A stretch of DNA of 64,000 bases from Poa pratensis (lineage: Eukaryota > Streptophyta > Magnoliopsida > Poales > Poaceae), in the NCBI GenBank assembly GCA_947311845.1, contig CAMZMU010000034.1:86783257-86847256 (forward strand). The letters run 5' to 3'. The position numbers and the translations under genes were made by a program. How positions within the stretch are numbered: the stretch's first letter is position 1; every line of letters starts with the position of its first letter. Below the pieces are notes generated by a model that was not told the DNA's origin, did no database searches, and worked only from the letters and a program-made list of their open reading frames with translations. Positions 48,074 through 60,660 of this stretch are shown piece by piece.

Positions 48074-49589
48074 TCTCTACTATATAATATTGTTAACGGT
48101 GTCCGGTACGTCGTGGCAGTTTTGCACTTTAATCCCTCAAAAAGTGGGAAATCAACCCGCAGTACATCTGGAAACGTTGGTCGACTGCTGCTCCCTCGCT
48201 CGATGCCACGGAACCTTATCCAAACCAGTCGCAGCTGCTCCCTCGCTCGATGCCCTCCTCGTCCTCCGGGGTGGAGCAGGGAGAAGAAGGGGAGGGGAGG
48301 CTGGCTGCTGGAGGGCTGGAGGAGAGAGGAGGAGATGGGGATCGGAGGTGGGTCGCCTGGAAGAGGTAGAGCGCATAGGCGATGTCGCGCTCGTGCTACT
48401 GCTGCTTACTGTCGCTGATTGTTGCTGCCGCTGTTTGCCGTGGTCATGCTCTGCTGCTGCCAACGAGAGATTGAGCTTGAGAGGAGAGACTAGACAGAGA
48501 GATTGGTGCGGCTATGTTGATGTTGCTGATTGCTACCTCTCTCTGTGTGTTTTGCTGATGCTTGGTAGCCATGTGTGCTTCGCTGCACTCTGATGCTTTC
48601 CTGGGTTCTCCTATATTGTATATTAATTTCATCTGATCATATTTGCCCTTTCGATTATGGCCCGGAAATTCAACTGTTCAAGCATATCTCTTCTTTCGAA
48701 AAAGGGTGTATAAGAAGCAAATATTATATCTATAAATCTTCAGTAGAAGTATTTAGAGTCTAGAGTATCTTTTTTTTTATCTGCCATTTTTAAACTACTG
48801 AAGAGATTGCACAAGCAATTAGGTGATTACAGATTTACAGGTGCTTGATAATGACAATCTCTGTAGTGCATTCGCCAGCCTTTCATACTGGTTCTGTTGT
48901 GTACACGAACCAGTTATAGGTAGAAGCTGGTTTAGTGGGTCGTTTCAATTCTGTTGCTGGCTTTCGCCTCTTTCTGCTTCTTGTATGACAAATTAATTAG
49001 TTGCAGAGAAGTACATGTATGTTCAAACATAATTGTGCATTCTGATTTAGTTCAGGGATGTTGCTTTAGGCATTACATTTACACTTACTACGTAATGAGT
49101 GAAGAATACATAACTCACTGCCGAAACTGTTTGCTGTTGTCCCAGGCTCCACATGGTTGAAATTGACATGAGCCGTCAATTCTTTTCAACTGATTTATTT
49201 AGGTTATTAGTTTATTTACATATTATTTAGCTTATTTAGGTTATTGACATGAGGCCTCGGTGACGCGGTCCAGGGCCTGCTCGACGGTGTCGTGCCCCCG
49301 ATGAGGAGCCTGAACAACACCTCCAAGTTGCTATCGTCGGGCCACTCGAAGAGCCACATGGCACATATAGAATCACCAAGGTCTTTTTTTATATAAACCC
49401 AATATTTACTGAAAATTCTTATCCTAAATTGTTTTATGTGGGAAGATGTAAATAGATAAACAGTCTACGAGAAAGATGCATTCTTCTGATTTTGTGTTAG
49501 TTTCTCTTCTGAAACCTACAAACGGGTATCAGAATTATGTTCAAGACAGGTGTTGTTTGCTCCGTAGCGAAGCACGGGCATTGTGCTAG
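48074..49589 (+). mobile_element. Non-autonomous Helitron (1.5 kb)
   Basis: The 5' end is TCTCTACTATATAATA after a host A (48073). The 3' end is a short hairpin ccgtagcgaagcacgg (49562-49577), 8 bases of spacer and CTAG (49586-49589) before a host T. This is the TC...CTRR A/T structure of Helitrons, with no target duplication. There is no Rep/helicase. The inside contains a GC-rich stretch (48150-48500) and an exon-like fragment at 49250-49370 (minus-strand reading LFEWPDDSNLEVLFRLL), perhaps captured host DNA; its origin is unknown. Confidence 0.78.
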
Positions 49590-50009
49590 TATTGTAGTAC
49601 ATACAAAATATTAATTGCTGGAGATATGACTACTCTTGAATTTAATTATAAAATATTCAAGATGTTAATACCATATAAAAGATACGGTGCATTTGATGCT
49701 TGGTAAATATTCATAGGTGCCAAGTTAATTGATATGAAAAGTATTATTATAAATATTTCCATTGATCATTGGAATATGTAAATTACACGAATTTGCTTGA
49801 GCCACCAGGCTATCCACGTAGTTCTGAAAGTAGGTGGGTGTCTGATGCAAAGCCCGAGAAGAAAAGCGCCTGCATCAGGACAATCCTACCGCCGGTCATG
49901 TCGCGAGACTCAGCCCCTGCTAGCCCGTTCCATGCGAGTATGCGTTACCCGAGGCCCCGAACGCTGGCCCCTATCACCGCTCGCCCCTCTCCCGTGTCAG
50001 TGACCGTTG
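49590..50009. other. Spacer between Helitron and the RT-less Athila element
   Basis: The first part is AT-rich. 49797-50005 is GC-rich and exon-like in composition on both strands but matches no family I recognise. Confidence 0.3.
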
Positions 50010-50014
50010 GTTGG

Positions 50015-51405
50015 TGATGACCCACAAGTATAGGGATCGCAAGAGTCTTCGAGGGAAGTAAAACCCAAATTTATTGATTCGACACAAGGGGAGCCAAAGA
50101 ATATTTATAAACCTTAACAGATGAATTGTCAGTTCAGCTGCACCTGGAAATAGACTTGCTCGACACAGTTTATCAGTAGCAACAGTTTTATAGCAGTAGC
50201 AGTAGTGAAATAATAGCAGTAATAAAATAAAGACAGCAGCAGTAATTGTAGTAGACAGCAGGATTAAAATACTGTAGGCATAGGGATGGATGAACGGGCG
50301 TTGCATGGATAAGATAATTCATATAATAGTCAAGCGTAGGGCATTGCAGATAGATAATAATAAAGTATCCAGGTAATAATCAATCATAGGCATGTGTTCC
50401 GTATTTAGTCGTACGTGCTCGCAATGAGAAACTTGCACAACATCTTCTGTCCTACCAGCCCGTTTGCAGCGGGCCTCAAGGGAAACTACTGGTAATTAAG
50501 GTGCTCCTTTTAATAAAGCACCGGAGCAAAGCATTAACACTCCGTGAACACATGTGATCCTCACATTACAGCCATCCCCTCCGTTATCCCAATTGTTGTC
50601 ACTTTGGGGCCTCGGGTTCCGGACAATTATATGTGTAAACAACTTGCAGATATGATCTAAAACAATAATTATCCTCATGATTCAATAACATGTTCAGATC
50701 TGAAATCATGGCACTCGGGCCCTAAGTGTCAAGCATTAAGCATAACAAGTTGCAACAATGACATAAAGTACTAACAACGGATACTAGGCACCATGCCCTA
50801 ACAATCTGATATCTATTACATGAATGATCTCATCCAATCCCTACCATCCCTTCAGCCTACACGGGGATTACTCACACATGGATGGGGGAATCATGGATGG
50901 TTGATGGAGAGGCGTCGGTGATGATGATGGCGATGATCTCCTCCAATTCCCCGTCCCGGCAGGGTGCCAGAACGGAGTTTCTGGTCCCCGAAATAGGGTT
51001 TTCGGTGGCGGCGGAGCTCTGGAGTGTTTCTGGGAAAAGCGTCGATCCTCTCGGGTTTTTAGGTCAAGGGGATTAAGTAGTCGAAAGGGGGACGCGAGGT
51101 GGTGACCGAGCGGCCACACCACCCCCCGGCGCGGCCCACCTCCTGCCGCGCGGGCCCATGGTGTGGGGCCCCTGTGGCCCGCCTCCGTCTCGTCTTCTGG
51201 CTCCGTGTGTCTTCTGGAAAAATAGGAACTCTAGGATATTTTTCGGGAATTTTCCCGAAACTTGACTTTCTGCACAAAAACAAGACACCAGGGCAATTCT
51301 GCTGAAAACAGCGTTAGTCCGTGTTAGTTGCATTCAAAACACACAAATTAGAGGTAAAACAACAGCAAAAGTGTTCGGGAAAGTAGATACGTTTTAGACG
51401 TATCA
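50015..51405 (-). repeat. RT-less Athila, 3' LTR (1391 bp)
   Basis: TGATGACCCACAAGTATAGG ... ACGTATCA, with tandem cagtag/agcag runs near 50180-50260. It is followed by the polypurine tract complement ctccccccaagctt at 51407. Confidence 0.88.
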
Positions 51406-51406
51406 A

Positions 51407-51422
51407 CTCCCCCCAAGCTTAG
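51407..51422 (-). other. RT-less Athila, polypurine tract at the 3' LTR
   Basis: Plus-strand ctccccccaagcttag (51407-51422), purine-rich on the coding strand and one base from the LTR. An identical 16-mer is at 53354-53369. Confidence 0.75.
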
Positions 51423-53389
51423 CTTATTGCTTGTCCTCAAGCAATTCAGTTAACAACTGAGTGCGATAAAAGAAACTTTTACGAACACATTTGCTTCATA
51501 TGATGTAAATATTCTCACTATATGATCAAGTACTTAGGCAATTCATAATAAGGAAATGTAGATAATGCCACCTAGTAGCTATGTGAACTATGAAAAGATA
51601 CCAACACACTAAGAATAAATAACATGAAATAAGTCTATCTGCAGGATTGCAATGTTCATAATAAGATATGATAAAGTGGTATCTCGCTTGCCTTTATTTG
51701 TAGAGCAAAACATAAATGCCAAGGCACCTCTGAAGTTCAAGTGAAGACTAGAAGTAAAAATATCAAAGATAAGAGCATCAAAGTTATACCACAGTTAACC
51801 GTATTCTGGGACAAGCACATTACACTAAGAATGACAGTTATGCTCTCGAGAAGGTGCTCAAAGAAAGGATGGTGACTCAACATAAAAATAAAAGATTGGC
51901 CCTTCGCAGAGGGAAGCAGGGATTAACATGTGCTAGAGCTTTTTATTTATAAAACAGAGGTAAAAATATGTTTTGGGAGGTGGTTGTTCCTGTCAACGAA
52001 TGGCAATAGAGTTTTTGTTATCTTCCATACTAAACAAGTTGAGAGCGGTTCCGAGATATTGATATTAGGCATTTATAGCATGCACTTTTATATAGTATGA
52101 CACTCCTCCCAACCTTTGCTTTTCACAAACCATGGCTAACCGAATCCTCGGGTGCCTGCCAACAATCACATACCATGGAGGAGTGCCTATTTTTATTTTA
52201 CTTTTAGATGTTATAATGGTCTAACCAGCTCTTTGCAAAATTAGTGACGAGCAGATGAAGCATGCAAGTCGGTGAACTTAATTTAGTATGGAAGATAACA
52301 AATCCAACTACTACTTCCTCATGAGCTAAAAACAGTGTCACAAAATGAGAAGTATTTTGAAGGTTTTAAAGGTAGCACATGAAAATTTACTTGGAATGGT
52401 TCGAAATACCATGCATAGGAATTTTTGGTGGACTCTTTGGGATAACTTGGTTTTTAAGGATTTGGAAGCACGAGCAGCATTCCCGCTCAGTACAAGTGAA
52501 GGCTAGCAATAGACTGGGAAGCGACAATCAAGAGAGCATAACCGTCATAATCATACTTGCGACAGAATAAAATTAACGGAGGCATAAAAGTGATACTAGA
52601 ACTCTGAGGCAAAATAAATCATCAAGGCTTAATTGACTTTTTGTTTTTCAGTCATGAGCATGCGTGAGCATGTGCCAAGTCAATTCAAGTGAATCATTCA
52701 GAGGAGGATACCACCATGTCATACCCTTTTATGAATAGAACAATGCAAGCAAATATCTATATGACATGTTATATACTATTAGTGAATTGGAACTGATCAT
52801 ATGAAAACATGAACTACTAAGCATCCATTAAATAACATTGCCCTCATACGAATCAGCTAAGCATGTCCACATGAGTGAGTATATGTACAAAAATGAAAAC
52901 AAATAGAGTTCATACCAGCCTCTCACCACAACTCGAGTTGTCATAAATCGTCATTATTGCTTTTCACTTGTGTGGCTTGAATGATATGAAATGATAACCA
53001 AGCTCCAATGGAGTCACGGAAGATTGTTGAACTCTGCAACAACTATACAAAACCGAAGAAGAACAACAAATATTTTTGGGTTTTCGATTTGAAACGAACA
53101 AAGAAAGGAACAAACAAATAAAGCAAAATCTTTTTGGATTTTTGAATACTAAACCGAAGCTAAAAGATAAAGCAAACCAGTACTAAAAGTACACAAGAGG
53201 TAAACAAAGAGAAATAACAGAAATATTTTTGGTCTTTTTGGGTTTTGGAAAATAAAATCAAAACAAGAAACAACAACGAAAAAGAAAGAAACGAAACATG
53301 GATATACAAAGTACCGACCGAATATGATAAAAGTGAGTGAGATGTCGGTATACCTCCCCCCAAGCTTAGGCTTTTGGCCTAAGTGGAGA
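51423..53389 (-). other. Long non-coding 3' region of the RT-less Athila
   Basis: About 1.95 kb without recognisable coding sequence, AT-rich (ORFs here are poly-F/S/K artefacts). Bounded by two identical polypurine-tract-like 16-mers (51407-51422 and 53354-53369). Confidence 0.6.
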
Positions 53390-54500
53390 TCAATCATCGG
53401 CGTGGGTGTACGCTCCACCCCGGTGAATCATCCCTAGCATGATCGTAATCAGGCTCCCGTGAAGAAGAAGGGGCAGAAGTCCCATAATCAAAGTGCTGGT
53501 ACGGGAAGCCCGCGATGTCGGAAGGCTGAGTGAAACCCCATCGGGCTCCTCTCCATCATCCTCTGGGCGAGGGCCGTGCTCCTCTAAGTATGCCTCAAGA
53601 TCATCCTCAGATAGTGACCACCTTTCCCTGGCATCAAGGTTAAACAAAAGAGGTGCAGGCAAACAAACTAATCGTTCGGACTTAATTAATCTCCACCTGC
53701 GTTTCTGGAAAAAGGTTATTTCGTAGACTAAGTTATTCAAGGTAGCCCAGTTAGAAACAAATTTATGACTTATCATGGAATTAATATCAAGCCTTTCTAT
53801 AGGAAACTGAATGTCTAAATGATGCGGCCCTACACCATGCATAGCTAATAAACGAGAAGCAATAAGACCTCCACAGATTCCCCCTTTCTCGCGGTTAGCT
53901 GAAAGACGGAAAGCTATCAAAGCACCTAGATTATAAGTCCTATCACACCTCAAAGCAGCTGAAATGAAAGCCAAATCATAAACAGATAATTTGCTTGCAG
54001 TTTTCCTAGCTAGAACACACTTGCCAATGTAATAGGCAAAATATCGAATAGATGGGAGTTGAATGCTTCGAATTTTACCACTCTCCTCTTCTAAACTTCT
54101 CCCTTGGCAGATTTCCTTATACAGGTCCATTAGAGGCTTAGGTTGCCCTCTAATCTTCTCGCGCGATCCCCAATGTGGTACCTTAATAGCTGCAAAAATC
54201 ATCAAAGGGCAAATCACAGCTTTATTGTAGATGTTATAGTGAACCATGGGGTTAGGTGAAGACCAACTGAATCTAAAGTTTTGCACTACCGACATAGTCA
54301 GTTTTGCATATTGTATGGTTCATCACAACAAAATCTTCCAACCCTGCATTAGAGATTAGAGTGTTGAAATCTTGCAAGATTCCTGCAGCAGTCATGAAGT
54401 TAGAGCATGGATAGATTGAGGGGAACACGGCATCTTCGCGGTTGACCCCCATGACTTCATGCACCTCCAATTCATTGTAATCAAGTTGATGTTCATTCAT
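53390..54500 (-). pseudogene. Athila-type extra ORF (position of env), frameshifted
   Basis: Two frames, 54500-54273 (begins MNEHQLDYNELEVHEVMGVN) and 54295-53390 (MSVVQNFRFSW ...), overlap and probably were one ORF broken by a small indel near 54300. The protein resembles the plant 'Athila ORF1' retrotransposon family (HKFVSNWATLNNLVYEITFF block). It is acidic at the C-terminus (EEHGPRPEDDGEEPD), with a hydrophobic segment near its end (IMGLLPLLLHGSLITIMLGM). Whether this family ever acts as an envelope is not established, and the hydrophobic tail may be out of the ancestral frame. Confidence 0.7.
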
Positions 54501-55281
54501 CCTTCTTTTCTGAAATTTTTAACAAAACCTCATAAAAATGATTTTGGAGCAACTAAATCAAAGAAACTACTATAGAACTTGCAAGAGGGCTAGACATGCA
54601 TCAAACTAATTAATCTAAGCATAGAACAAGCATGCAAACTCACTTAACATGTCACCTACAGTACCAAAATACTCAAAAATACACAACTAAACAAAATTCT
54701 ACTTGGATAAACGGAGGAGTCACATACCGGAGAGCAAATGGTCCAAATCTCAGCAACAAAGATGGGCTGAGCAAGGAGATCGAAAAACTCGAGCAAGAGC
54801 AGCAAGAACACGGGTTTGAGCAATGGTGGTGTGTGGTCGGGTGAGAGAAAGAAATGAGAGGAAGATGAGTGAGTGGAGGGCCAGGTGGGACCCACACCAT
54901 GCCACGGCGCGGCCCACACCCCTGCCGCCGGTGGGGTGGTGCGGAGGCATGGTGGGTCCCCCTGGTCAGCCCCAGGCACTCCCACATTCCTCTTTAAAAA
55001 CTAGGATTTGGTATAATTTTTAGAAATTTTTGAAAACTTTCATTTTCACATTTTCTGGTTATTTAAATAATAAACTTTAAGGCAGAAATAAATTTTATAA
55101 AGACCAATTTCAACTAAAACTTTGCAAGTTCAGTAACACAACAGTAGGTAAAACAAGGTTGAGAAATAAAATGTTGTTTAGTGCTTCTATGCATTTAAAA
55201 CATATTTGTTAACAAGGTTGATCAAGTCTTGTCACCAAATAAATTTTATATGACATAAAAGAATTAAACCACATGAGACAA
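54501..55281 (-). other. Spacer where pol would be expected (RT-less Athila)
   Basis: 780 bp, no RT, RNase H or integrase motif in any frame. It holds a GC-rich island (54890-54980, ggcgcggcccacacccctgc) similar in style to 51125-51165 of the LTR. Confidence 0.65.
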
Positions 55282-57976
55282 TCATGTTACCTTGAATTGT
55301 ATAGCAATAGATCCAATCATAATACTTTGAAATCCTTCTTGAGGTTCATAAATAGGGCAATCAATACTTCCCACTTTGATAGTTCTAAGATTGGCTATTG
55401 TATTTACTCCATATATCTTGTCCAGCTTTTTGGGAAAATAAACAGTATGCTCTTTGTCATTAACATTGAAGGTTACTTTTCCTTTGTTGCAATCAATAAC
55501 AGCCCCTGCAGTGTTAAGAAAAGGTCTCCCAAGAATAATAGACATATTATCATCTTCAGGCATTTCCAACACAACAAAGTCAGTTAATATTAAACAATTA
55601 TTAGCCACTTGAACAGGAACATCCTCACATATGCCAACAGGAACAGCAGTAGATTTATCAGCCATTTGCAAAGATATATCAGTTGGTATCAATTTTTCTA
55701 AATAGAGCCTCTTATAAAGAGAGAAAGGCATAACACTAACTCCTGCTCCTAAATCACATAGAGCAGTTCTAACATAATTATTCTTAATAGAGCATGGGAT
55801 AGTTGGTATACCTGGATCTCCAAGTTTCTTTGGAACCTTACCATTGAAAGAGTAATTAGCAAGCATAGTAGAAATTTCCTCATTAGGAATTTTCCTTTTG
55901 TTAGAGACAATATCTTTCATATATTTTGAATAAGGAGGCAATTTAATAGCATCAGTCAAAGGAATTTGCAAAAACAAGGGTTTCATCCATCACAAAATTT
56001 ATTATAGTGTTCCTCTTCCTTTGATTTATGTTTCTTATTAGGAAAAGGCATTTGCTTTTGCACCCAAGGTTCTCTCTCATTACCATGCTTTTTAGCAATG
56101 AAATCTTCTTTAGTATACTTTTTATTCTTAGTATGCTTTTCAGGTTCATCTTCACTCTCCTCTTTATCAGAAGCATCATTTTTATCCTTATCATTGTTAT
56201 GTTCATTACCACTTTCAGTTTCAGCATCAGAGATAGATATACTATTTGGATCATTAACATGCTCATTTTCTTTAATTGATTCAGGAGATTCTTCAACATG
56301 TTTATGTTTCTTCTTCTTCTTTTTCTTAGAAGGAGTACTAGTTTCATTAGCTAGTTGAGAATCTTGCTCAATTCTTTTAGGATGTCCTTCAGGATACAAG
56401 GGATCCTGAGTAGAAGCACCACCTCTAGTTCCTACTCCATAAGCATGTTTTTCATTTTCTCTAGAAGCATTAACTAGCAGATCTTTTTGTACCTTAGTGA
56501 GTTGATCTATTTGAGTTTGAACCATATGGAAATGTTTAATAAGCATTTTAACATCATTAGAAGTTCTTTCCACAATATCATGCAATTTACTCATAGCTCT
56601 AGAATTTTCCATCAGATGATTCTGCACTCTCATATTAAAGTTATCCTGCTTAACAATATAATTATCAAATTCATCTAAGCATTGATCAGGAGTTTTAGAA
56701 TAAGGAATATCTCTATCATCAAAATGTTGGAGAGAGTGTACCTCAACTACTGATGGGTGAGGAATTGGCTTACATAATTCTTCTATTGGTGGTAGATTCT
56801 TCACATCTTCAGATTTAATACCCTTCTCTTTAAGAGATTTCTTGGCTTCTCTCATTTCTTCATCACTTAGTTCAAGAATTCCTCTCTTCTTTGGTGTGGG
56901 TATCGGGTCGGCTCAGGTATAGTCCAATCATCATGATTTTGGCTTATTTTAGCCATTAATTCCTCAGCTTCATCTGGAGTTCTTTTCCTGAAAACACAAC
57001 CAGCACAACTATCTAGGTATGTCCTAGATTCAACAGTTAGTCCATTATAGAATATATCAAGAAGTTCATTTTTAGCTAATTGATGTCCAGGCCGAGCTCT
57101 GAGTAAAGAACAAAACCTTGCCCAAGATTTAGGCAATTTCTCGGCTTCCAATTGTTTGAAATTAAAGATTCTCTGTAAAGCAGCATGTTGAGCACTAGCA
57201 GGAAAATATTTCTGGAAGAAAGCATTAACCAAATCCATAGGACTTTTAATGGATCCAGGAGATAAACTATTAAACCAAGTTTTAGCTTCATCTTTTAATG
57301 AGAAAGGAAATATTTTAGTAACGAAGTAACTGCGTTTCTTAATGTCATCAGAAAACACACTACTTAAAGTAGAAAGAGTGTTCATATGTTCTACAACACT
57401 TTCATTTTCAGTTCCTCGAAAAGGTTCTTTCTCAACAATAGATATATGTGACAAGTCCATAGAGAAATCATAATCTTTATCTTTTATATCAATGGGAGAT
57501 GTAGCAAACTTAGCATCAGGAGACAGTTTGTAATTAACAGCACGTCTTGCAAGAAGATTTTTAATAGCACTAGCATCTTTAGAAGCATTGCATTCTTCAA
57601 TAAATTCATCATCAAGTTCAACATAAGTTTCCTCGAAATCATCACTAGTATGATCTCTTAATTCAGGTGAACTAACAGGTGTAATGGGACTTTCATTAGG
57701 TGTTTCAGCATTTTCAGTTTGTTTTGACTTAGCAATTGTAGCATCTAGAAAAGGACCTAATGAACCACTCTCATCAAGCACAGTAGAAGCATCATCAAAA
57801 CTTTCAGAAGTATTTTCAGATTCAGCAGAAGTAGCAGCACGTGAAGCATGTGTATGTGGTGGTGTGACAAGTTGACTTATAACAGACGGTGAATCAAGAG
57901 CAAAAGAAGTACTCAGAGTTGTACCTCTCCTTGTAGTGGATGGCAGTATATGGACCTTCCATCACGAGGTTTACCC
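55282..57976 (-). pseudogene. RT-less Athila gag and protease
   Basis: Gag capsid: frame to 56867 with FPFSLKDEAKTWFNSLSPGS (about 57320-57260), FFQKYFP and CAGCVFRKRTPDEAEELM. It passes to 56855-55983 (KSLKEKGIKSEDVKNLPP, lysine-rich K8 run, acidic NDKDKNDASDKEESEDE linker) and then 55986-55282. The last holds the aspartic protease with TALCDLGAGVSVMPFSLY and IILGRPFLNTAGAVIDC. The active site is DLGAG. Frames change at about 56860 and 55985, so it is not intact; open lengths (305, 290 and 235 codons) are still long. The start is uncertain; an ATG at 57978 precedes a broken leader. Confidence 0.82.
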
Positions 57977-58035
57977 ATGATGATAATTTGCAGCGAACAA
58001 TGTCACTCTCAGGTGAGCTTATAAATAGAGCTATG

Positions 58036-58054
58036 CTCCCCGGCAACGGCGCCA
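58036..58054 (-). other. RT-less Athila primer-binding site (tRNA-Asp type)
   Basis: Minus-strand TGGCGCCGTTGCCGGGGAG, 11 bases from the 5' LTR. Confidence 0.8.
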
Positions 58055-58065
58055 GAAAATAGTCT

Positions 58066-58346
58066 TGATGACCCACAAGTATAGGGGATCGCAACAGTCT
58101 TCGAGGGAAGTAAAACCCAAATTTATTGATTCGACACAAGGGGAGCCAAAGAATATTTATAAGACAGATGAATTGTCAGTTCAGCTGCACCTGGAAATAG
58201 ACTTGCTCGACACAGTTTATCAGTAGCAACAGTTTTATAGCAGTAGCAGTAGTGAAATAATAGCAGTAATAAAATAAAGACAGCAGCAGTAATTGTAGTA
58301 GACAACAGGATTAAAATACTGTAGGCATAGGGATGGATGAACGGGC
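58066..58346 (-). repeat. RT-less Athila, 5' LTR (first 281 bp, then interrupted)
   Basis: Matches 50015 onward. It stops at aacgggc, where Athila copy 2 begins; the equivalent point in the 3' LTR continues gttgcatgg (about 50300). Confidence 0.87.
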
Positions 58347-60017
58347 TGATCAAGGGAGTAGTTATTAGGGGGTTTGTTTATCGTCTCCATAGGGATCAAC
58401 AAGATTATGCTGGTTCTAAGGGTTGGCAGAAGCTAGGACAGAGTTTTCAGGTTTTTTGCTTAAGACAGAAAAGGGGTTTGGAAAGGGTTTTTTGGGGGAT
58501 GTTTTCAGAAAGTAACTTGCAGCTACTTGGTTGTCAAGCAAGTAACTAGCAAGGATCTTCAGCAATTTTAGACAGGGAACACGACTTTGGTGATCAACTT
58601 GCAGAGACTAGTCATGCAAGGGAAGTTTTTAGCAGGTTTTAGGCAGAAGCAAAATACAAAGCACAAGGACTTCTTCTTTCTGGGTTGTCAGGCCAGATCA
58701 AAGAAAGTCAACAAGAAAATAGGCAAAGGATGGACTTTCAACACACAGTGTGCAGGGACTTGCCTTATACACCCAGATCAAACCACACAACAAGTTGAAC
58801 ATGCAATAATTTAGTAGAGGCAGAAAACTGTGTCACTCAACTTTCTGCAATATCCAAACTTTTACAAGCCCTACTTGAGGATGAATGATCTACTCAGGTT
58901 CAACACAAGATTACACAGAAGAAAGGGAGAGTTTTTCCTTGGCTTGGCTCACTGAGATCTTGTCGAAGAAGAGGAAGCAGAAGTGAAGAAAGCAGTTGAG
59001 GCAGAGTTGCAGAACTTGTTCTTCAGGTCACCATGGCCTTGGGCTTCTTCTCCTGGACTTCTTGTACATCTTGTTCTTCTTCTTGGTCTTGTTCTTCTCT
59101 GTTCTTGAGTTCTTGCTGTTCTTGGAGTTCTTGAGAGTGGTTGGCAGAAAAGGTGTTTGGTGGTGGCTGTGGATAGGAAGGAGTGAGGTGGATGGATGTG
59201 TTGCGAATGGAATGGAAGAGGATGAGATGGTATGTAAAGGGTTTTTTTTGCTCTGTGGTGGTAGGATGGTGGCTTTATACTCCTTTTTGCATCTCTGAGG
59301 TGGAGTGGCACGAGGTGGAGGTGAGGAGGAAGTTTCCTTTCTTCTCCTTTTGCTCACAGTGCACATGGGGTGTCTCCACTTTATCACCTTTTTGCCTTTT
59401 TGGATTTCTTGCCTTCCAAGATGATCTTTTCCCTCTCCTCTGGTTCAAACTTGTTTGAGTTGCTTCTTATCCTTTCTAGGATCCTCTGCTGCTACCACTT
59501 TTGCATTGCTTCATCTTCAATTCGAAGAACATCAGTTAACTGACAAAGTGTTCTCTGTCAGTTACTGTTCACCATCTGGGACAGAGTGTTCTTGACGTTT
59601 TGATTTGATTTCTTCTTCCTCTGATGCTTCAATCTTGCTTAGATATGTTCCTTTGAACTTCCTTGAGGTAGACCATGCTTGCATTTGGGCTTGAGCTTCA
59701 ACAATTTCACTGAAATGGATTTACTTTCTTGCTTCAGTGCACTGTTCATCTTCTGGCAAAAGCATGTTCTTGATGTTTCTGTCTAGATTCCAACTAGTTG
59801 ATCTTGTCCATCTTCTCTGCTGCATTGGGTTCACATATATGATGCTTGTTCTTCACTTTTGCACTGGATCTTGTGAAAGTAGTGTGACTATGCACACTGA
59901 ACTGCAAATGAGATAAAAAGCACTATAAAATGCATAGATATGCAGTACTGGATGTTGGACAGAAGGGTTTTTGTGAGGTTTTAGTGCTCTGAATTAGCAT
60001 ATAATTGATGGTGATCA
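58347..60017 (-). repeat. Athila copy 2, 3' LTR (1671 bp)
   Basis: TGATCAAGGGAG...GGTGATCA. About 30 bp longer than the copy 1 LTRs and clearly more diverged from them than they are from each other. Followed by the polypurine tract complement aacccccagacc. Confidence 0.88.
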
Positions 60018-60342
60018 AACCCCCAGACCAAAACCTTTGCTTGTCCCCAAGTAAAGCAAAATCTGACAAATTAAGTTCAGTTGGCAAAACTTAGCAGTAC
60101 AAGGTCTGATAATGAACAGTTCATGTCTGAATACTTAGCAGTTCATTTAAATTGGATTCTAAGCAGTTTCTGTTTATGATTAATGCAAGTGCTAGTTTGG
60201 AAACAAGTTTCAAATAGCAAGATTTAATCATTTCTAGGTTCAATAACTTTGGAATAACATGATTAGATAATTCACACAGAAATTGAATAGAAAAGATCCA
60301 GAAAATAGCCATAATGCAGAGATAGATGTAAGTATGCATGCA

Positions 60343-60660
60343 GAGTTAGTGCTTCACCTTCTACAGTTCCCAGGAACATAGTAGGCTAATGCAAATCCGT
60401 AGAATGAGTTAGTTAGTTACTTTCTTGCCAAGTTAACACAGTTAGTGCTTCACAGGTTACAATCCCAGGATCATAACTGCTAATGCCAAAAATTTGCTTC
60501 AAGCTTCAGTTTTAGTATCTTCAGTTAGTGCTTCACATACTACAATCCAGAGATCACAGTAGCTAATGCAAAAATTACTTGTTGTTGCCAAACTTTCAGT
60601 TAGTTTCACTGTTAGTGCTTCACAAATCACAATCCAGAGATCATGTTTGCTAATGCAAAA
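60343..60660 (-). repeat. Athila copy 2, four tandem 3'-UTR repeats
   Basis: The gttagtgcttcac ... gctaatgcaaaaa units start at 60343, 60440, 60523 and 60611, the counterparts of 6381-6716. The rest of 60018-61212 is non-coding. Confidence 0.7.

Larger units (their letters stand above)
50015..58346 (-). mobile_element. Athila-like gypsy derivative lacking RT, RNase H and integrase
   Basis: The 3' LTR is 50015-51405 (1391 bp), the 5' LTR begins at 58066 and is split at 58347 by Athila copy 2. The left flank is GTTGG (50010-50014). The primer-binding site is of the tRNA-Asp type. On the minus strand, gag and protease (about 57976-55282) are followed, after only 780 bp, by an Athila-type extra ORF (54500-53390). 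The whole RT/RNase H/integrase region is absent. The visible 281 bp of the two LTRs differ by about two substitutions and two indels, so the insertion is recent. It must have used proteins of another element to move. Confidence 0.87.

Noticed and set aside
47847..48593. 248-codon plus-strand ORF
   Set aside because: It spans the neprosin first exon in antisense, the promoter and the Helitron end; a chance frame.
49797..50005. Possible gene fragment between Helitron and Athila
   Set aside because: GC-rich but unassignable; left as spacer.
53390..54500. Viral envelope gene or integrated virus
   Set aside because: The ORF fits the plant Athila retrotransposon family by position and motifs; no viral genes are nearby.
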